From: Prevotella sp. UBA7594
GTDB lineage: Bacteria; Bacteroidota; Bacteroidia; Bacteroidales; Bacteroidaceae
Assembly: GCA_002490315.1 (NCBI GenBank)
Contig: DLKG01000023.1
Location: 1-12,790 of the forward strand
Reading direction: 5' to 3'
DNA length: 12,790 nt
Of the stretch, positions 5,775 to 12,790 are shown piece by piece (within the stretch, counting starts at the first letter, position 1; each line of letters starts with the position of its first letter). Position numbers and translations under genes: made by a program. The notes under the pieces were generated by a model. That model did not search any database. It saw only the letters and a list, made by a program, of their open reading frames with translations, and had not been told where the DNA came from.

Positions 5775-8354
5775 ATGCGAAAGAACAAATTTTTCCTGTT
5801 GCTGTTGTCTGCCTTTATGTTCGCCGGAGCCGGTGTGCAGGCAAAACAGCGCACGCTCAGCGAGGCACGCGCCATCGCCGAGAAGGAGGCAGTGAGCCTT
5901 GGAGTACGTTTCGAGCCAGGTAATGGAGCGGACGCAAGAGCACTCAAGCGTGCTGTCGTCAACGGGGCAGCGCCTTCCTACTTCGTCTTCCCGGGAGAAG
6001 GCGACAAGGGCTTCATAATCGTTTCGGGCGACGACCGTCTTCCAGCCATCGTAGGCTATTCCGACAATGGCACGTATTCAGAAGAGAACATGCCTGACGC
6101 CATGGCAGCCTTTCTCGCCATGTACTCCGAAATGACCAAGCAACTTCTTGCCGGCGACAAGGACGTTACAGCGGCAGCCTCTGAGGCAGCCGCGCTGCGC
6201 AAGGCTAAAAGCTCAAAGGCAGTAGCCCCATTGCTTGGCAACATCAAATGGACGCAGAACGCACCGTTCAACAATCTCTGCCCCAAGTACAACGGCAAGG
6301 ACCGCTCGGCTGTTGGCTGCGTTGCCACAGCTATGGCACAGGTAATGGCATATTGGAAGTATCCTGCAGCTCTTTGTGCCGACATTCCTGCCTACATAAC
6401 AAGTTCGTACAGCCTCTCTGTCGGCAAGATAAAGAAGGGCGAAGCCTACGATTGGGACAACATGCTCGACGACTACACGGGCAACTACACCACCACGCAG
6501 GCTGAGGCGGTGGCAAAGCTGTCCTATCATTGTGGCGCAGCAGTGAAAATGGACTACGGCTACAGCTCCGGCGCCAACGTTCATCCTTCCGACTTAGTGA
6601 CATATTTCGGCTACGACGCCGACCTTGCCACGGAAATCGACCGCAACATGTTCACGCTCGACGAGTGGACAGCGCTTATCGACCGTGAACTTCAGGCTGG
6701 TCGCCCCGTGTTGTATGGCGGATCGTCGTCGAACGGCGGCCATCAGTTTGTGTGCGACGGTTCCGACGGAAAGGGACTCTACCACATCAACTGGGGATGG
6801 GGAGGCTACCAAAACGGCTACTTCGACATCACCATCCTCAACCCCAAGAAAGGCGGCACAGGCTCCGGCACGGCTTCCGACGGCTACAACCGCGGTTGCG
6901 ACATGATTATCGGTCTGTGTCCTGACAACGGCAAGAAAGACGAGCCGCTCGTCTCCACTCCTGAGATTATAGCAAGGTCGTGGAAAGACAGCGACCATAG
7001 CGTCGTCGTCACGAAAGGCACGCGCACCAATGCCAGCGGCTCGTTCAGCGTGTCGATGGCGGAACGTCTCAACAACTATTCATCATCCGACTTCACGGGC
7101 TACTTCACGTTCGGCGTGAAGAACGCCGACGGCTCCTTCTCGCCAATTGCAAGCGGACTCAAGGGCACGCTGCAGGGACGCGAAGAGAGCGGTGCCACCT
7201 ATGGCTTCCTGCTCTCAAGCACGTTCGATTATCCTTTCCCCGTGGGCACCACTACGGTGTACTGTATCTACAGCGCTGACGGCAAAATCTGGAAACAATG
7301 CGGCTACAAGTCGTCGCTGCGCCCCGTTATATTCACAGCCACAGCCACCAAGCTTCAGGAACTTGGCTCTCCGCTCTCAGCGAAGGTGGAGGCAGAGGAC
7401 GACCTTGTGGTTGGCATTGAAAACAATTTCGGAGTGACGCTGACCAACAACACCGACAACGAGTTTATCGGTCCGGTGAACATCGACGTCACAAGCTCCT
7501 CATACGTGCGTCCCAGCGAGCCGACAACAAGTATTTACGTCGTTGTGCCGGCACACTCAACCGTGAAGCGCACCGTAGCGCTCACGCCCGACAACAGCAA
7601 TCTTTACGTGTTCCTTACCGACGGCATTTCGGGCACCGACATCCTCAGCGGTGTTCACTTCACGGCAAAGGTGGAGGCAGCCCCGTCGCTCTCGCTTGTC
7701 AGTGCGGAAACAAACGCTGCCAAGGACGTGTATGAGCGCAACGAAGCTTACTATTTGGAAAATCGTGTAGCGGCTCCGCGCACGGAGGATGGCGACGCCG
7801 TGTTCACATACGGCATAAAGAACACGGGCGGCACGGCAACGCTCAACTACGTGATGCGTATAATGTCGGGCGAATCTTCCTCCTACAACGACTATGCTGA
7901 CAACATCAGAGTGCCGGGCGGAGGCAAGATAACCTACATAAAGCAGAACGTTGAACCTTCAGAGGTGGGCAGCCGCAGCATCTCATGCGGATTCTACATC
8001 TTGAATTCTGACGGCACTACCTATTCTGCACCGACGACAACGTTGCCGCAGTGGCGACTGAATCTCGTCGACAAAACGGGCTACGCCTACCAGATGGATC
8101 CCAACGAACTAATGGTGTACGTCGCAGGCGACGTGCCGACGGGGCTCACGGCTGCCGATGCCAATGGTGAGCTGCAGGTGAGCGGCGGCAAGGGCGAGCT
8201 GATTGTCAGACTCGGAGGCAGCGAGCCAGTGGTTGTCTACGCCATCGACGGCAGTAAGGTGGCCGTGGTGGAGCCAGTTTCGGGAAGCGTGCAGCACATA
8301 GCGCTGCGTCCCGGAGTTTATGTAGTGAAGGGAAGAAAAGTGGTAGTAAGGTAA
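5775..8354 (+). CDS. Secreted C10 (streptopain/interpain-like) cysteine protease
   Basis: This 859-residue secreted endopeptidase has the layout of Prevotella interpain A, which has nearly the same length. A signal peptide covers residues 1-23 (FFLLLLSAFMFAGAGVQA). A Spi-type inhibitory propeptide spans ~25-148. The C10 catalytic domain begins near VAPLLGNIKWTQNAPFNNLCP (150-170). The nucleophile is Cys182 in SAVGCVATAMAQVMAYWKYP, the catalytic His is His323 in NGGHQFVCDG, and Asn339-Trp340 (HINWGWGG) complete the site. All are intact, so an active zymogen that processes itself is expected. Residues ~385-780 hold beta-sandwich, probably Ig-like, modules. The last ~75 residues (VVVYAIDGSKV, LRPGVYVVKGRKVVVR) resemble a type IX secretion sorting domain, suggesting export to the surface or medium. 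In related pathogens such enzymes degrade host proteins; that role is inference here. No separate inhibitor gene lies next to it. Confidence 0.93.
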   Translation: MRKNKFFLLLLSAFMFAGAGVQAKQRTLSEARAIAEKEAVSLGVRFEPGNGADARALKRAVVNGAAPSYFVFPGEGDKGFIIVSGDDRLPAIVGYSDNGTYSEENMPDAMAAFLAMYSEMTKQLLAGDKDVTAAASEAAALRKAKSSKAVAPLLGNIKWTQNAPFNNLCPKYNGKDRSAVGCVATAMAQVMAYWKYPAALCADIPAYITSSYSLSVGKIKKGEAYDWDNMLDDYTGNYTTTQAEAVAKLSYHCGAAVKMDYGYSSGANVHPSDLVTYFGYDADLATEIDRNMFTLDEWTALIDRELQAGRPVLYGGSSSNGGHQFVCDGSDGKGLYHINWGWGGYQNGYFDITILNPKKGGTGSGTASDGYNRGCDMIIGLCPDNGKKDEPLVSTPEIIARSWKDSDHSVVVTKGTRTNASGSFSVSMAERLNNYSSSDFTGYFTFGVKNADGSFSPIASGLKGTLQGREESGATYGFLLSSTFDYPFPVGTTTVYCIYSADGKIWKQCGYKSSLRPVIFTATATKLQELGSPLSAKVEAEDDLVVGIENNFGVTLTNNTDNEFIGPVNIDVTSSSYVRPSEPTTSIYVVVPAHSTVKRTVALTPDNSNLYVFLTDGISGTDILSGVHFTAKVEAAPSLSLVSAETNAAKDVYERNEAYYLENRVAAPRTEDGDAVFTYGIKNTGGTATLNYVMRIMSGESSSYNDYADNIRVPGGGKITYIKQNVEPSEVGSRSISCGFYILNSDGTTYSAPTTTLPQWRLNLVDKTGYAYQMDPNELMVYVAGDVPTGLTAADANGELQVSGGKGELIVRLGGSEPVVVYAIDGSKVAVVEPVSGSVQHIALRPGVYVVKGRKVVVR

Positions 8355-8382
8355 CAACCGCTTGAAAAAACGCTTGCGTTTC

Positions 8383-8414
8383 TTTGGAAGTCTCGCTAAA
8401 ATGCTTTACCTTTG
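8383..8414 (+). promoter_or_regulatory. Promoter for the sigma factor, embedded in a terminator
   Basis: TTTG (8383-8386), a 20-base spacer and TACCTTTG (8407-8414) match the Bacteroidetes consensus. The -7 box lies in the loop of the terminator hairpin at 8388-8435, and the spacer is its left arm. The start would fall near 8420, on the right arm, leaving a leader of about 92 nt. No other consensus promoter lies between here and the sigma gene. Confidence 0.55.
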
Positions 8415-8435
8415 TAGTGCATTTTAGCGAGACTT
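8388..8435 (+). terminator. Intrinsic terminator of the C10 protease gene
   Basis: AAGTCTCGCTAAAATGC (8388-8404) and GCATTTTAGCGAGACTT (8419-8435) form a perfect 17-base stem with a 14-base loop, followed by TTATTTTT. This is a strong terminator 34 bases after the protease stop codon. It also holds the promoter boxes of the next gene. Confidence 0.8.
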
Positions 8436-8511
8436 TTATTTTTACTTATATAAAAAACAAAAAAAGATTGCCTATCGAAGCACATTTACTTAATAATAAA
8501 GATTTAAGAAA

Positions 8512-9108
8512 ATGAAGAAATTACAGGATATGACCGACGAAGAGTTGGCCTTATCGTACGTCGATGGGAATAACAAGGCTTTCGACCTGTTGCTCTCGCG
8601 CAACCAGTCGAGTATTTTCTCATACATACTTTTTGTCGTGCACGACCGGGAGACGGCAGATGACATTTTCCAGGAAACATTCATAAAGGTCATCACCAAT
8701 CTTCAGGAAGGACGCTATATGGTCAGCGGAAAGTTCGGGGCATGGGTGATGCGCATCGCCCACAATGCCATCATGGACTGGTACCGCGACCAAAACTCGC
8801 GCCACATCGTTGAGGCATCGAAAGACAACGACCTCTCCAACATCCGTGATGAGAGCCTCCTTGAGAGCAACATCGAGACTCTGTACGTCAACACACAGGT
8901 AATGAGCGACGTGCGCCGACTGCTCAACACGCTGCCGGCGCTCCAACGCGAGGTGGTCTTCATGCGCTACTATCAGCAGATGTCGTTCAAGGAGATAGCC
9001 GAGACGACAAGCGTCAGCATCAACACGGCGCTTGGACGTATGCGCTATGCCATTATGAACATGCGCCGAATGGCGAAGACATACGACATAGCGCTTCAGA
9101 TGGCTTGA
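8512..9108 (+). CDS. Sigma-70 family (ECF-like) RNA polymerase sigma factor
   Basis: The 198-residue protein directs RNA polymerase to a subset of promoters. Region 2 (about residues 24-94) includes FDLLLSRNQSSIFSYIL, the core-binding DRETADDIFQETFIKV and the -10-recognition helix GAWVMRIAHNAIMDWYR. Region 4 (about 135-187) contains LPALQREVVFMRYYQQMSF and the helix-turn-helix KEIAETTSVSINTALGRMRY, which would read the -35 element. There is no region 1 or full region 3, so it is of ECF type. The length is normal for the group. The start ATG is followed at once by the hydrophilic N-terminus usual in Bacteroidales members. No anti-sigma factor lies beside it: upstream is the protease and downstream the convergent rpe. 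Its regulator and target genes are therefore unknown. It may be a general, constitutively made sigma factor and not a signal-responsive one. Confidence 0.9.
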   Translation: MKKLQDMTDEELALSYVDGNNKAFDLLLSRNQSSIFSYILFVVHDRETADDIFQETFIKVITNLQEGRYMVSGKFGAWVMRIAHNAIMDWYRDQNSRHIVEASKDNDLSNIRDESLLESNIETLYVNTQVMSDVRRLLNTLPALQREVVFMRYYQQMSFKEIAETTSVSINTALGRMRYAIMNMRRMAKTYDIALQMA

Positions 9109-9163
9109 TTAGTCCAAGCGGATTTTCGGTTTTTCTCAAGCTGGTTTCCGATTGTGTAGGGCT

Positions 9164-9817
9164 TTATTTGCAATGCTTCAGCCCATGGATTGTTGCTATC
9201 GGGTCGGCAGCCTTGAAGATGTAGCTGCCACTTACGAGCACGTCAGCACCTGCCTCCACGAGTAGGGGAGCCGTCTTGTCGTTGACTCCGCCGTCAATCT
9301 CTATGAGGGCTTTGCTGCCTGAGGCGTCGATGAGTTGGCGCAGGCGCTTCGTCTTCTCGATGGTGTTCTCGATGAACTTCTGTCCGCCGAAGCCGGGGTT
9401 GACGCTCATGAGCAGTACCATGTCGACATCGCGGATGATGTCCTCAAGCATACAGACGGGCGTGGCAGGATTAAGCGTGACGCCTGCCTTCATGCCGGCA
9501 GCATGTATCTCCTGCACGGTGCGGTGGAGATGGGTGCAAGCCTCGTAGTGTACGTTCATGATGAGCGCCCCCGTGGCTGCCACCTGCTTGATGTAGTTCT
9601 CCGGATGAACAATCATCAGATGCACGTCGAGCGGTTTCTTACATTCCTTTGCCACAGCCTCTATGACGGGAAAGCCGAAGGAAATGTTGGGCACGAACAC
9701 GCCGTCCATGACATCTATGTGAAGCCAGTCGGCTTCGCTTTTGTTTATCATCTCAACATCTGATCTCAAGTCGATGAAGTTGGCGGAAAGGAGAGAAGGG
9801 GATATGATGGTTTCCAT
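9164..9817 (-). CDS. rpe: Ribulose-phosphate 3-epimerase
   Basis: Rpe interconverts D-ribulose 5-phosphate and D-xylulose 5-phosphate in the pentose phosphate pathway in the cytoplasm. The 217 residues make one TIM barrel with all family signatures: ISPSLLSANF with Ser7, WLHIDVMDGVFVPN with His33 and Asp35, DVHLMI with His66, the phosphate loop MSVNPGFGGQKF (138-148), and IEIDGGV with catalytic Asp175. The second phosphate-binding turn is VLVSGSYIF. The two Asp residues act as acid and base, and the His residues and Asp hold the metal. Length and start are standard. No TAnnTTTG promoter was found directly upstream on its strand, so its promoter is unclear; it may be transcribed together with the 41-codon ORF upstream (9919-10044). 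It converges with the sigma gene across a 55-base gap in which no convincing terminator was seen. Confidence 0.97.
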   Translation of the reverse strand: METIISPSLLSANFIDLRSDVEMINKSEADWLHIDVMDGVFVPNISFGFPVIEAVAKECKKPLDVHLMIVHPENYIKQVAATGALIMNVHYEACTHLHRTVQEIHAAGMKAGVTLNPATPVCMLEDIIRDVDMVLLMSVNPGFGGQKFIENTIEKTKRLRQLIDASGSKALIEIDGGVNDKTAPLLVEAGADVLVSGSYIFKAADPIATIHGLKHCK

Positions 9818-9918
9818 TTCTTCTTTTTATATCTTTGTTTTGTTGTTAATTGTTTTTTTACTTCATTCTTTTTTCATGCTCCATGACGCACTGCATAGAG
9901 CCTGCACATCCCTTGTCG

Positions 9919-10044
9919 TCAGCTGACGCAATAGGGCTTCGAGCAGTTGTTTGCCTTTGCCAGTCGGTAGGCGTAGGCAATCTGTCGGATGAGAGTCAGT
10001 GTCTTTTCTGAAGGCTTGAGTTCTTCTTGTGTAAAATATTTCAT
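9919..10044 (-). CDS. Putative 41-residue small protein
   Basis: An ATG at 10044 opens a 41-codon frame ending with TGA at 9919-9921: MKYFTQEELKPSEKTLTLIR, then QIAYAYRLAKANNCSKPYCVS. The codons look used (AAG, CTC, GCC, CGA) and the sequence is amphipathic, with one likely helix over residues ~7-32 and a Cys pair near the end. It strongly recalls the tiny conserved Bacteroidales proteins beginning M-(E/K)-(Y/F)-F-T-(K/Q)-E-E-L; this is recalled, not searched. It lies upstream of and on the same strand as rpe, with a 101-base gap. No known function. The remaining parts of the 9818-10210 gap are AT-rich, and apart from the nitroreductase promoter region nothing else stands out. Confidence 0.55.
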   Translation of the reverse strand: MKYFTQEELKPSEKTLTLIRQIAYAYRLAKANNCSKPYCVS

Positions 10045-10136
10045 AGGCAAAAACGTTTATGTTTTAGAAATTGTCTATTATCTTAACGCTGCCTAACCGC
10101 TTTTATTACATTCCGTCAGTATTTATTTTTCATTTT

Positions 10137-10180
10137 TGCCCATGCACAGGGCATACACCCGATTATTTTTACTATTTTTG
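10137..10180 (+). promoter_or_regulatory. Probable promoter region of the nitroreductase-xseA-xseB operon
   Basis: TATTTTTG (10173-10180) fits the TAnnTTTG -7 box, with the start near 10187, about 24 bases before the ATG at 10211. The expected -33 position (around 10150) has no TTTG. It instead holds one arm of the inverted repeat TGCCC (10137-10141)/GGGCA (10149-10153). This could be an operator for a regulator, or chance. The promoter call is tentative. Confidence 0.4.
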
Positions 10181-10210
10181 TAGTTGTAAAGAATATAAAA
10201 GCAAGAAACT

Positions 10211-10951
10211 ATGAAGACAATCAACGAACGCCGCAGCATACGCAAGTACAAGGATGCTCTGGTCAGTGACGATATGCTCCGCCGTCTGCTTGCCGAGGCG
10301 GAGCGCACGCAGACGATGGGAAACCTGCAGCTCTACAGCGTCGTGCTGACACGCTCAAAGGAGATGAAGGAGCGGCTTGCCCCGGCTCATTTCAACCAGC
10401 CGATGGTGACATCGGCACCCGTCGTGCTCACATTCTGCGCCGACTTCCGTCGCACCACGTTGTGGGCGGAGAACCGCCAGGCAGTGCCAGGCTACGACAA
10501 CTTGCTGTCTTATCAGAACGCCGCCACCGACGCGCTGCTCTTCTGCCAGACCTTCTGCAACCTTGCTGAGGAGGAAGGGCTCGGCTGCTGCTTCCTTGGC
10601 ACCACCGTCTACATGCCGCAGATGATAATCGACGTGCTGAAGTTGCCGCGCCTCGTTATGCCCGTGGCAACCATCACGCTCGGATGGCCCGACGAGAATC
10701 CGCCGCTCAGCGACCGTCTTCCGCTCGATGCCGTTCTGCACGAGGAAACCTACCGCGACTATTCCCCTTCCGACATCGACCGCTTTTACGCCGAGAAAGA
10801 GGCGCTGCCGGAGAACAAGGAGTTCGTGCGCATCAACGGCAAGCAGAACCTTGCGCAGGTGTATACCGACTGCCGCTACACTAAGAAGGACAACGAGGCG
10901 ATGTCGGAAGGACTGCTCGCTACGTTGAGAAAGCAAGGGTTTGCCTTATGA
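10211..10951 (+). CDS. Nitroreductase family flavoprotein (probably NAD(P)H-dependent)
   Basis: This 246-residue protein belongs to the FMN-dependent nitroreductase superfamily, which reduces nitroaromatics, quinones or flavins using NAD(P)H. The N-terminal ERRSIRKYKDALVSDDML (6-23) is the FMN-phosphate-binding signature. Residues ~105-130 (AATDALLFCQTFCNLAEEEGLGCCFLGTTVY) form the long central helix and the following Gly-rich turn of the fold. The segment VMPVATITLGWPDENPP (~150-165) is the typical strand with G-W/Y-P. The tail ~195-246 resembles the C-terminal extension of NfsA/FRP-like members. Physiological substrate unknown. It leads an operon: its TGA (10949-10951) overlaps the xseA ATG (10948-10950) as ATGA, so the two are probably translationally coupled. 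No function in DNA repair is implied by the linkage alone. Confidence 0.88.
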   Translation: MKTINERRSIRKYKDALVSDDMLRRLLAEAERTQTMGNLQLYSVVLTRSKEMKERLAPAHFNQPMVTSAPVVLTFCADFRRTTLWAENRQAVPGYDNLLSYQNAATDALLFCQTFCNLAEEEGLGCCFLGTTVYMPQMIIDVLKLPRLVMPVATITLGWPDENPPLSDRLPLDAVLHEETYRDYSPSDIDRFYAEKEALPENKEFVRINGKQNLAQVYTDCRYTKKDNEAMSEGLLATLRKQGFAL

Positions 10952-12249
10952 AATCTCTTTCACTGTACGAGCTCAACTCGCTCGTAGCCTCCGTCGTCGC
11001 CCTTGACTTGCCCGATGAATATTGGGTGGAGGCGGAACTCTCGGAGGCGCGTGAGGTGCGCGGCCATTGCTACATGGAACTTGTCGAGAAGGACGAGTAT
11101 GCCAACACGCCCATTGCACGCGCCTCGGCGAAATGCTGGGCTTCGCGTTGGTCGCAGCTCCGCCCCGTGTTTGAGCGCGTGACGGGGCAGCGCCTCCATG
11201 CCGGAATGAAGGTGATGCTGAAAGTGAAGGCGCAGTTTCATGCCACTTACGGCTTCTCATGGATAGTGAGCGACATCAACCCGGAGTTCACTATGGGCGA
11301 CCTTGCGCGTCGCCGCCGCGAGATAATAAGCCAGCTGAAGGCGGAAGGCGTCTTCGACTTGCAGAAGGAACTGACGTTGCCGATGTTCGCGCAGCGCGTC
11401 GCCGTCATCTCCAGTCAAGGGGCGGCAGGCTACGGCGACTTCTGTCGTCAGCTGGAGGACAACGCTCAGCATTATATATATAAGGTGGAGCTCTTCCCGG
11501 CTATTATGCAGGGAGAGTCAGTGGAGGCGAGCGTGATAGGCGCCTTTGAGCGCATCTACGAGCGTCTGGGGGACTTCGACGTGGTGGTGATAATACGTGG
11601 AGGCGGCGCGACGAGCGACCTTTCCGGTTTCGACACGCTCGCGTTGGCGGAGAATGTCGCCAACTTCCCGCTACCCGTCATCACCGGCATCGGTCACGAC
11701 CGCGACGAGAGTGTGCTCGACATGGTGGCACACACACGGGTGAAGACCCCGACGGCTGCCGCCCAGCTTCTCATAGACAATCTCTCCCACACAGCCCAGC
11801 TCATTGACTCGCTTGCCGACCGCATCACCGACAAGGTGCGCAGCCGCATGGACGTGGAGCGTATGCGCCTGGCGTCGGTGGCGCAGCGCATCCCCGTACT
11901 CTTCTCGCTTGTAAAGACAAGGGAGCAGGGCAAGGCAGACAGCGTTATGCAGCGCATCGTTGCCGCCATCGCCAACAGGCTGTCGACAGAAAAGATGAGG
12001 CTCGGCTCGATGCTTCACGCCATTGAGATGGAGCCACAGCGCATCATGGCAAACGAGCGCCACCGCCTTCAGCTCCTTTCACAGCGCATAGAGGCGGAAA
12101 ACCCGGAGCGACTCCTCCGACGCGGCTACAGCATCACGACGTACAATGGCGTCGCCGTGCGCGACGCGTCACTACTGCCCGAAGGGGCTGAGGTGGAGAC
12201 AAGAGTGGAGAAGGGGCGCTTCGTCTCAAGAGTAGAAACAAAACATTAA
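10948..12249 (+). CDS. xseA: Exodeoxyribonuclease VII large subunit
   Basis: XseA is the catalytic subunit of exonuclease VII, which cuts single-stranded DNA from both ends into oligonucleotides in mismatch and damage repair. The 433-residue product has the family order. The N-terminal OB-fold (about 1-113) has LSLYELNSLV, WVEAELSE and HCYMELVEKD, ending in VSDINPEFTMGDL. The catalytic domain (about 118-285) has RVAVISSQGAAGYGDF, VVVIIRGGGATSDLSGFD (213-229) and ITGIGHDRDESVLDMVAHTR with KTPTAAAQ (246-272). The RGGG and GH-x-x-D motifs are those of the proposed active site. A long helical stretch (~275-405) would hold the XseB-binding coiled coils, and a C-terminal RGYSITTYNG beta segment follows. 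Slightly shorter than the 456 residues of E. coli XseA. It overlaps the nitroreductase by four bases and is followed 14 bases later by xseB. Confidence 0.97.
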   Translation: MKSLSLYELNSLVASVVALDLPDEYWVEAELSEAREVRGHCYMELVEKDEYANTPIARASAKCWASRWSQLRPVFERVTGQRLHAGMKVMLKVKAQFHATYGFSWIVSDINPEFTMGDLARRRREIISQLKAEGVFDLQKELTLPMFAQRVAVISSQGAAGYGDFCRQLEDNAQHYIYKVELFPAIMQGESVEASVIGAFERIYERLGDFDVVVIIRGGGATSDLSGFDTLALAENVANFPLPVITGIGHDRDESVLDMVAHTRVKTPTAAAQLLIDNLSHTAQLIDSLADRITDKVRSRMDVERMRLASVAQRIPVLFSLVKTREQGKADSVMQRIVAAIANRLSTEKMRLGSMLHAIEMEPQRIMANERHRLQLLSQRIEAENPERLLRRGYSITTYNGVAVRDASLLPEGAEVETRVEKGRFVSRVETKH

Positions 12250-12263
12250 CAAAGAAATACATC

Positions 12264-12455
12264 ATGCCACGCGAAATGAAATACGAAACGGCAATGCAAC
12301 AGCTTGAGGACATTGCCAAGAAAATGGAGAACGGCGAGCTCGACATCGACTCGCTTAGTGAACAACTGAAAACGGCGCAGAAACTCATCAAGCTCTGCAA
12401 GGACAAGCTGACGAAGACCGACAACGACATTCAGCAAATCCTTAAAGGCGAATAA
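12264..12455 (+). CDS. xseB: Exodeoxyribonuclease VII small subunit
   Basis: XseB is the non-catalytic small subunit that coats the long helices of XseA and is needed for a soluble, controlled exonuclease VII. The 63-residue sequence has the family core: MKYETAMQQLEDIAKKMENG (5-24), ELDIDSLSEQLKTAQKLIK (25-43), then LCKDKL and a Lys-rich end. Two helices joined by the G-E-L-x-(I/L)-D-x-L turn are the XseB hallmark. The start ATG at 12264 gives the family's normal length. It is the last gene of the nitroreductase-xseA-xseB operon. The next 335 bases hold only repeats. Confidence 0.95.
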   Translation: MPREMKYETAMQQLEDIAKKMENGELDIDSLSEQLKTAQKLIKLCKDKLTKTDNDIQQILKGE

Positions 12456-12472
12456 AAGGAAAAGAGGCAAGA

Positions 12473-12785
12473 GGCAAATTTGCTACATAATCCGTGGCGG
12501 GCGTGTCAAAACTCGCAAATAGTGATTATCCGTAGAGGGTGTGTCAAAACTCGCAAATAGTGATTATCCGTAGCGGAGGTCTCCGGCCTCCGCAGCAAGC
12601 GATAATTACTAAAGTGTTGATATTTAATTGGTTGTGTATAATGGGTGCAGCGGAGGCCGGAGACCTCCGCCACGGGTAAAGTTGCATATTGTTTTGACAT
12701 ATCCCCATTGATGTATAATTAACTGTAGATTATGGGTGCAGCGGAGGCCGGAGACCTCCGCCACGGATGAAGTTGCAAATTAGCC
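12473..12785. repeat. Composite REP-like palindromic repeat array with inverted ends
   Basis: Nothing codes here; the gap 12456-12790 is almost wholly repeats. A 33-base unit (GTGTCAAAACTCGCAAATAG...) occurs exactly twice, at 12503-12535 and 12541-12573, with a 38-base period. A 21-base GC-rich palindromic unit (GCGGAGG...CCTCCGC) occurs three times: 12573-12593 in one orientation, 12650-12670 and 12741-12761 in the other. The latter two lie in 50-base direct repeats (12641-12690, 12732-12781; 47/50 identical, period 91). The outer ends are imperfect inverted repeats, 12473-12500 with 12758-12785, both containing CCGTGGCGG or its complement. The palindromes could form RNA hairpins after xseB, and no ordinary terminator is visible. 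The array may continue beyond the window. Confidence 0.85.
12503..12573 (+). repeat. Two perfect 33-base direct repeats
   Basis: Copies at 12503-12535 and 12541-12573 are identical, with a 5-base spacer. A related partial copy of the repeat end (ATAATCCGTGGCGG, 12487-12500) precedes them. This makes about two and a half tandem units of 38 bases, part of the larger array at 12473-12785. Confidence 0.9.
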
Positions 12786-12790
12786 TTTTG

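Noticed and set aside
10355..10936. 193-codon minus-strand frame opposite the nitroreductase
   Set aside because: It is antisense to a well-recognised gene, with no family resemblance and no promoter.
12503..12573. CRISPR array
   Set aside because: The two 33-base repeats are only 5 bases apart, far too short for spacers. There are no cas genes, and the units merge into palindromic repeats.
12506..12700. 64-codon minus-strand frame across the repeat array
   Set aside because: It is made of the repeats themselves, with no coding character.

Overview
The window looks like chromosomal DNA of a gut or oral Bacteroidales, most likely Prevotella or a close relative. The support is: four promoters of the Bacteroidetes form TTTG/TTG-N19-20-TAnnTTTG; almost no Shine-Dalgarno sequences; a DUF5686 outer-membrane protein; a C10 (streptopain/interpain-like) protease; and secreted proteins with the short C-terminal sorting-type tail usual in Prevotella. 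The genus is inferred from these families, not proven. No rRNA, tRNA, CRISPR array, transposase or phage gene was seen.

Layout. 1-738: a GtrA-like membrane protein (-) and a DUF5686 protein (+) diverge from back-to-back promoters whose -33 boxes sit in the two arms of a perfect inverted repeat. 3301-3502: a short gap packed with hairpins, including a 118-nt segment that folds as a long closing stem around two hairpins. 3503-3886: a small charged unknown protein. 4071-4108: a bidirectional terminator shared with a convergent secreted Ig-like-domain protein (4145-5539, -). 5540-5774: a second divergent promoter region, driving that protein and a large secreted C10 cysteine protease (5775-8354). 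8388-8435: a strong terminator hairpin with a good promoter box in its loop, just upstream of an orphan sigma-70/ECF-like factor (8512-9108). Convergent to it is rpe (9164-9817, -). A 41-codon small ORF (9919-10044, -) lies in the rpe/nitroreductase gap. 10211-12455: a compact operon nitroreductase-xseA-xseB, encoding a flavoprotein and both subunits of exonuclease VII. 12473-12785: a composite array of palindromes and direct repeats running to the window end.

Functionally this is mostly ordinary core and envelope/secretion content. The protein genes give no sign of a new multi-gene defence or biosynthetic system. The less-explained signals are non-coding: the structured 3304-3421 element, the palindrome in the gtrA/DUF5686 promoter region, the promoter nested in a terminator before the sigma factor, the terminal palindromic array, and the conserved-looking tiny ORF.
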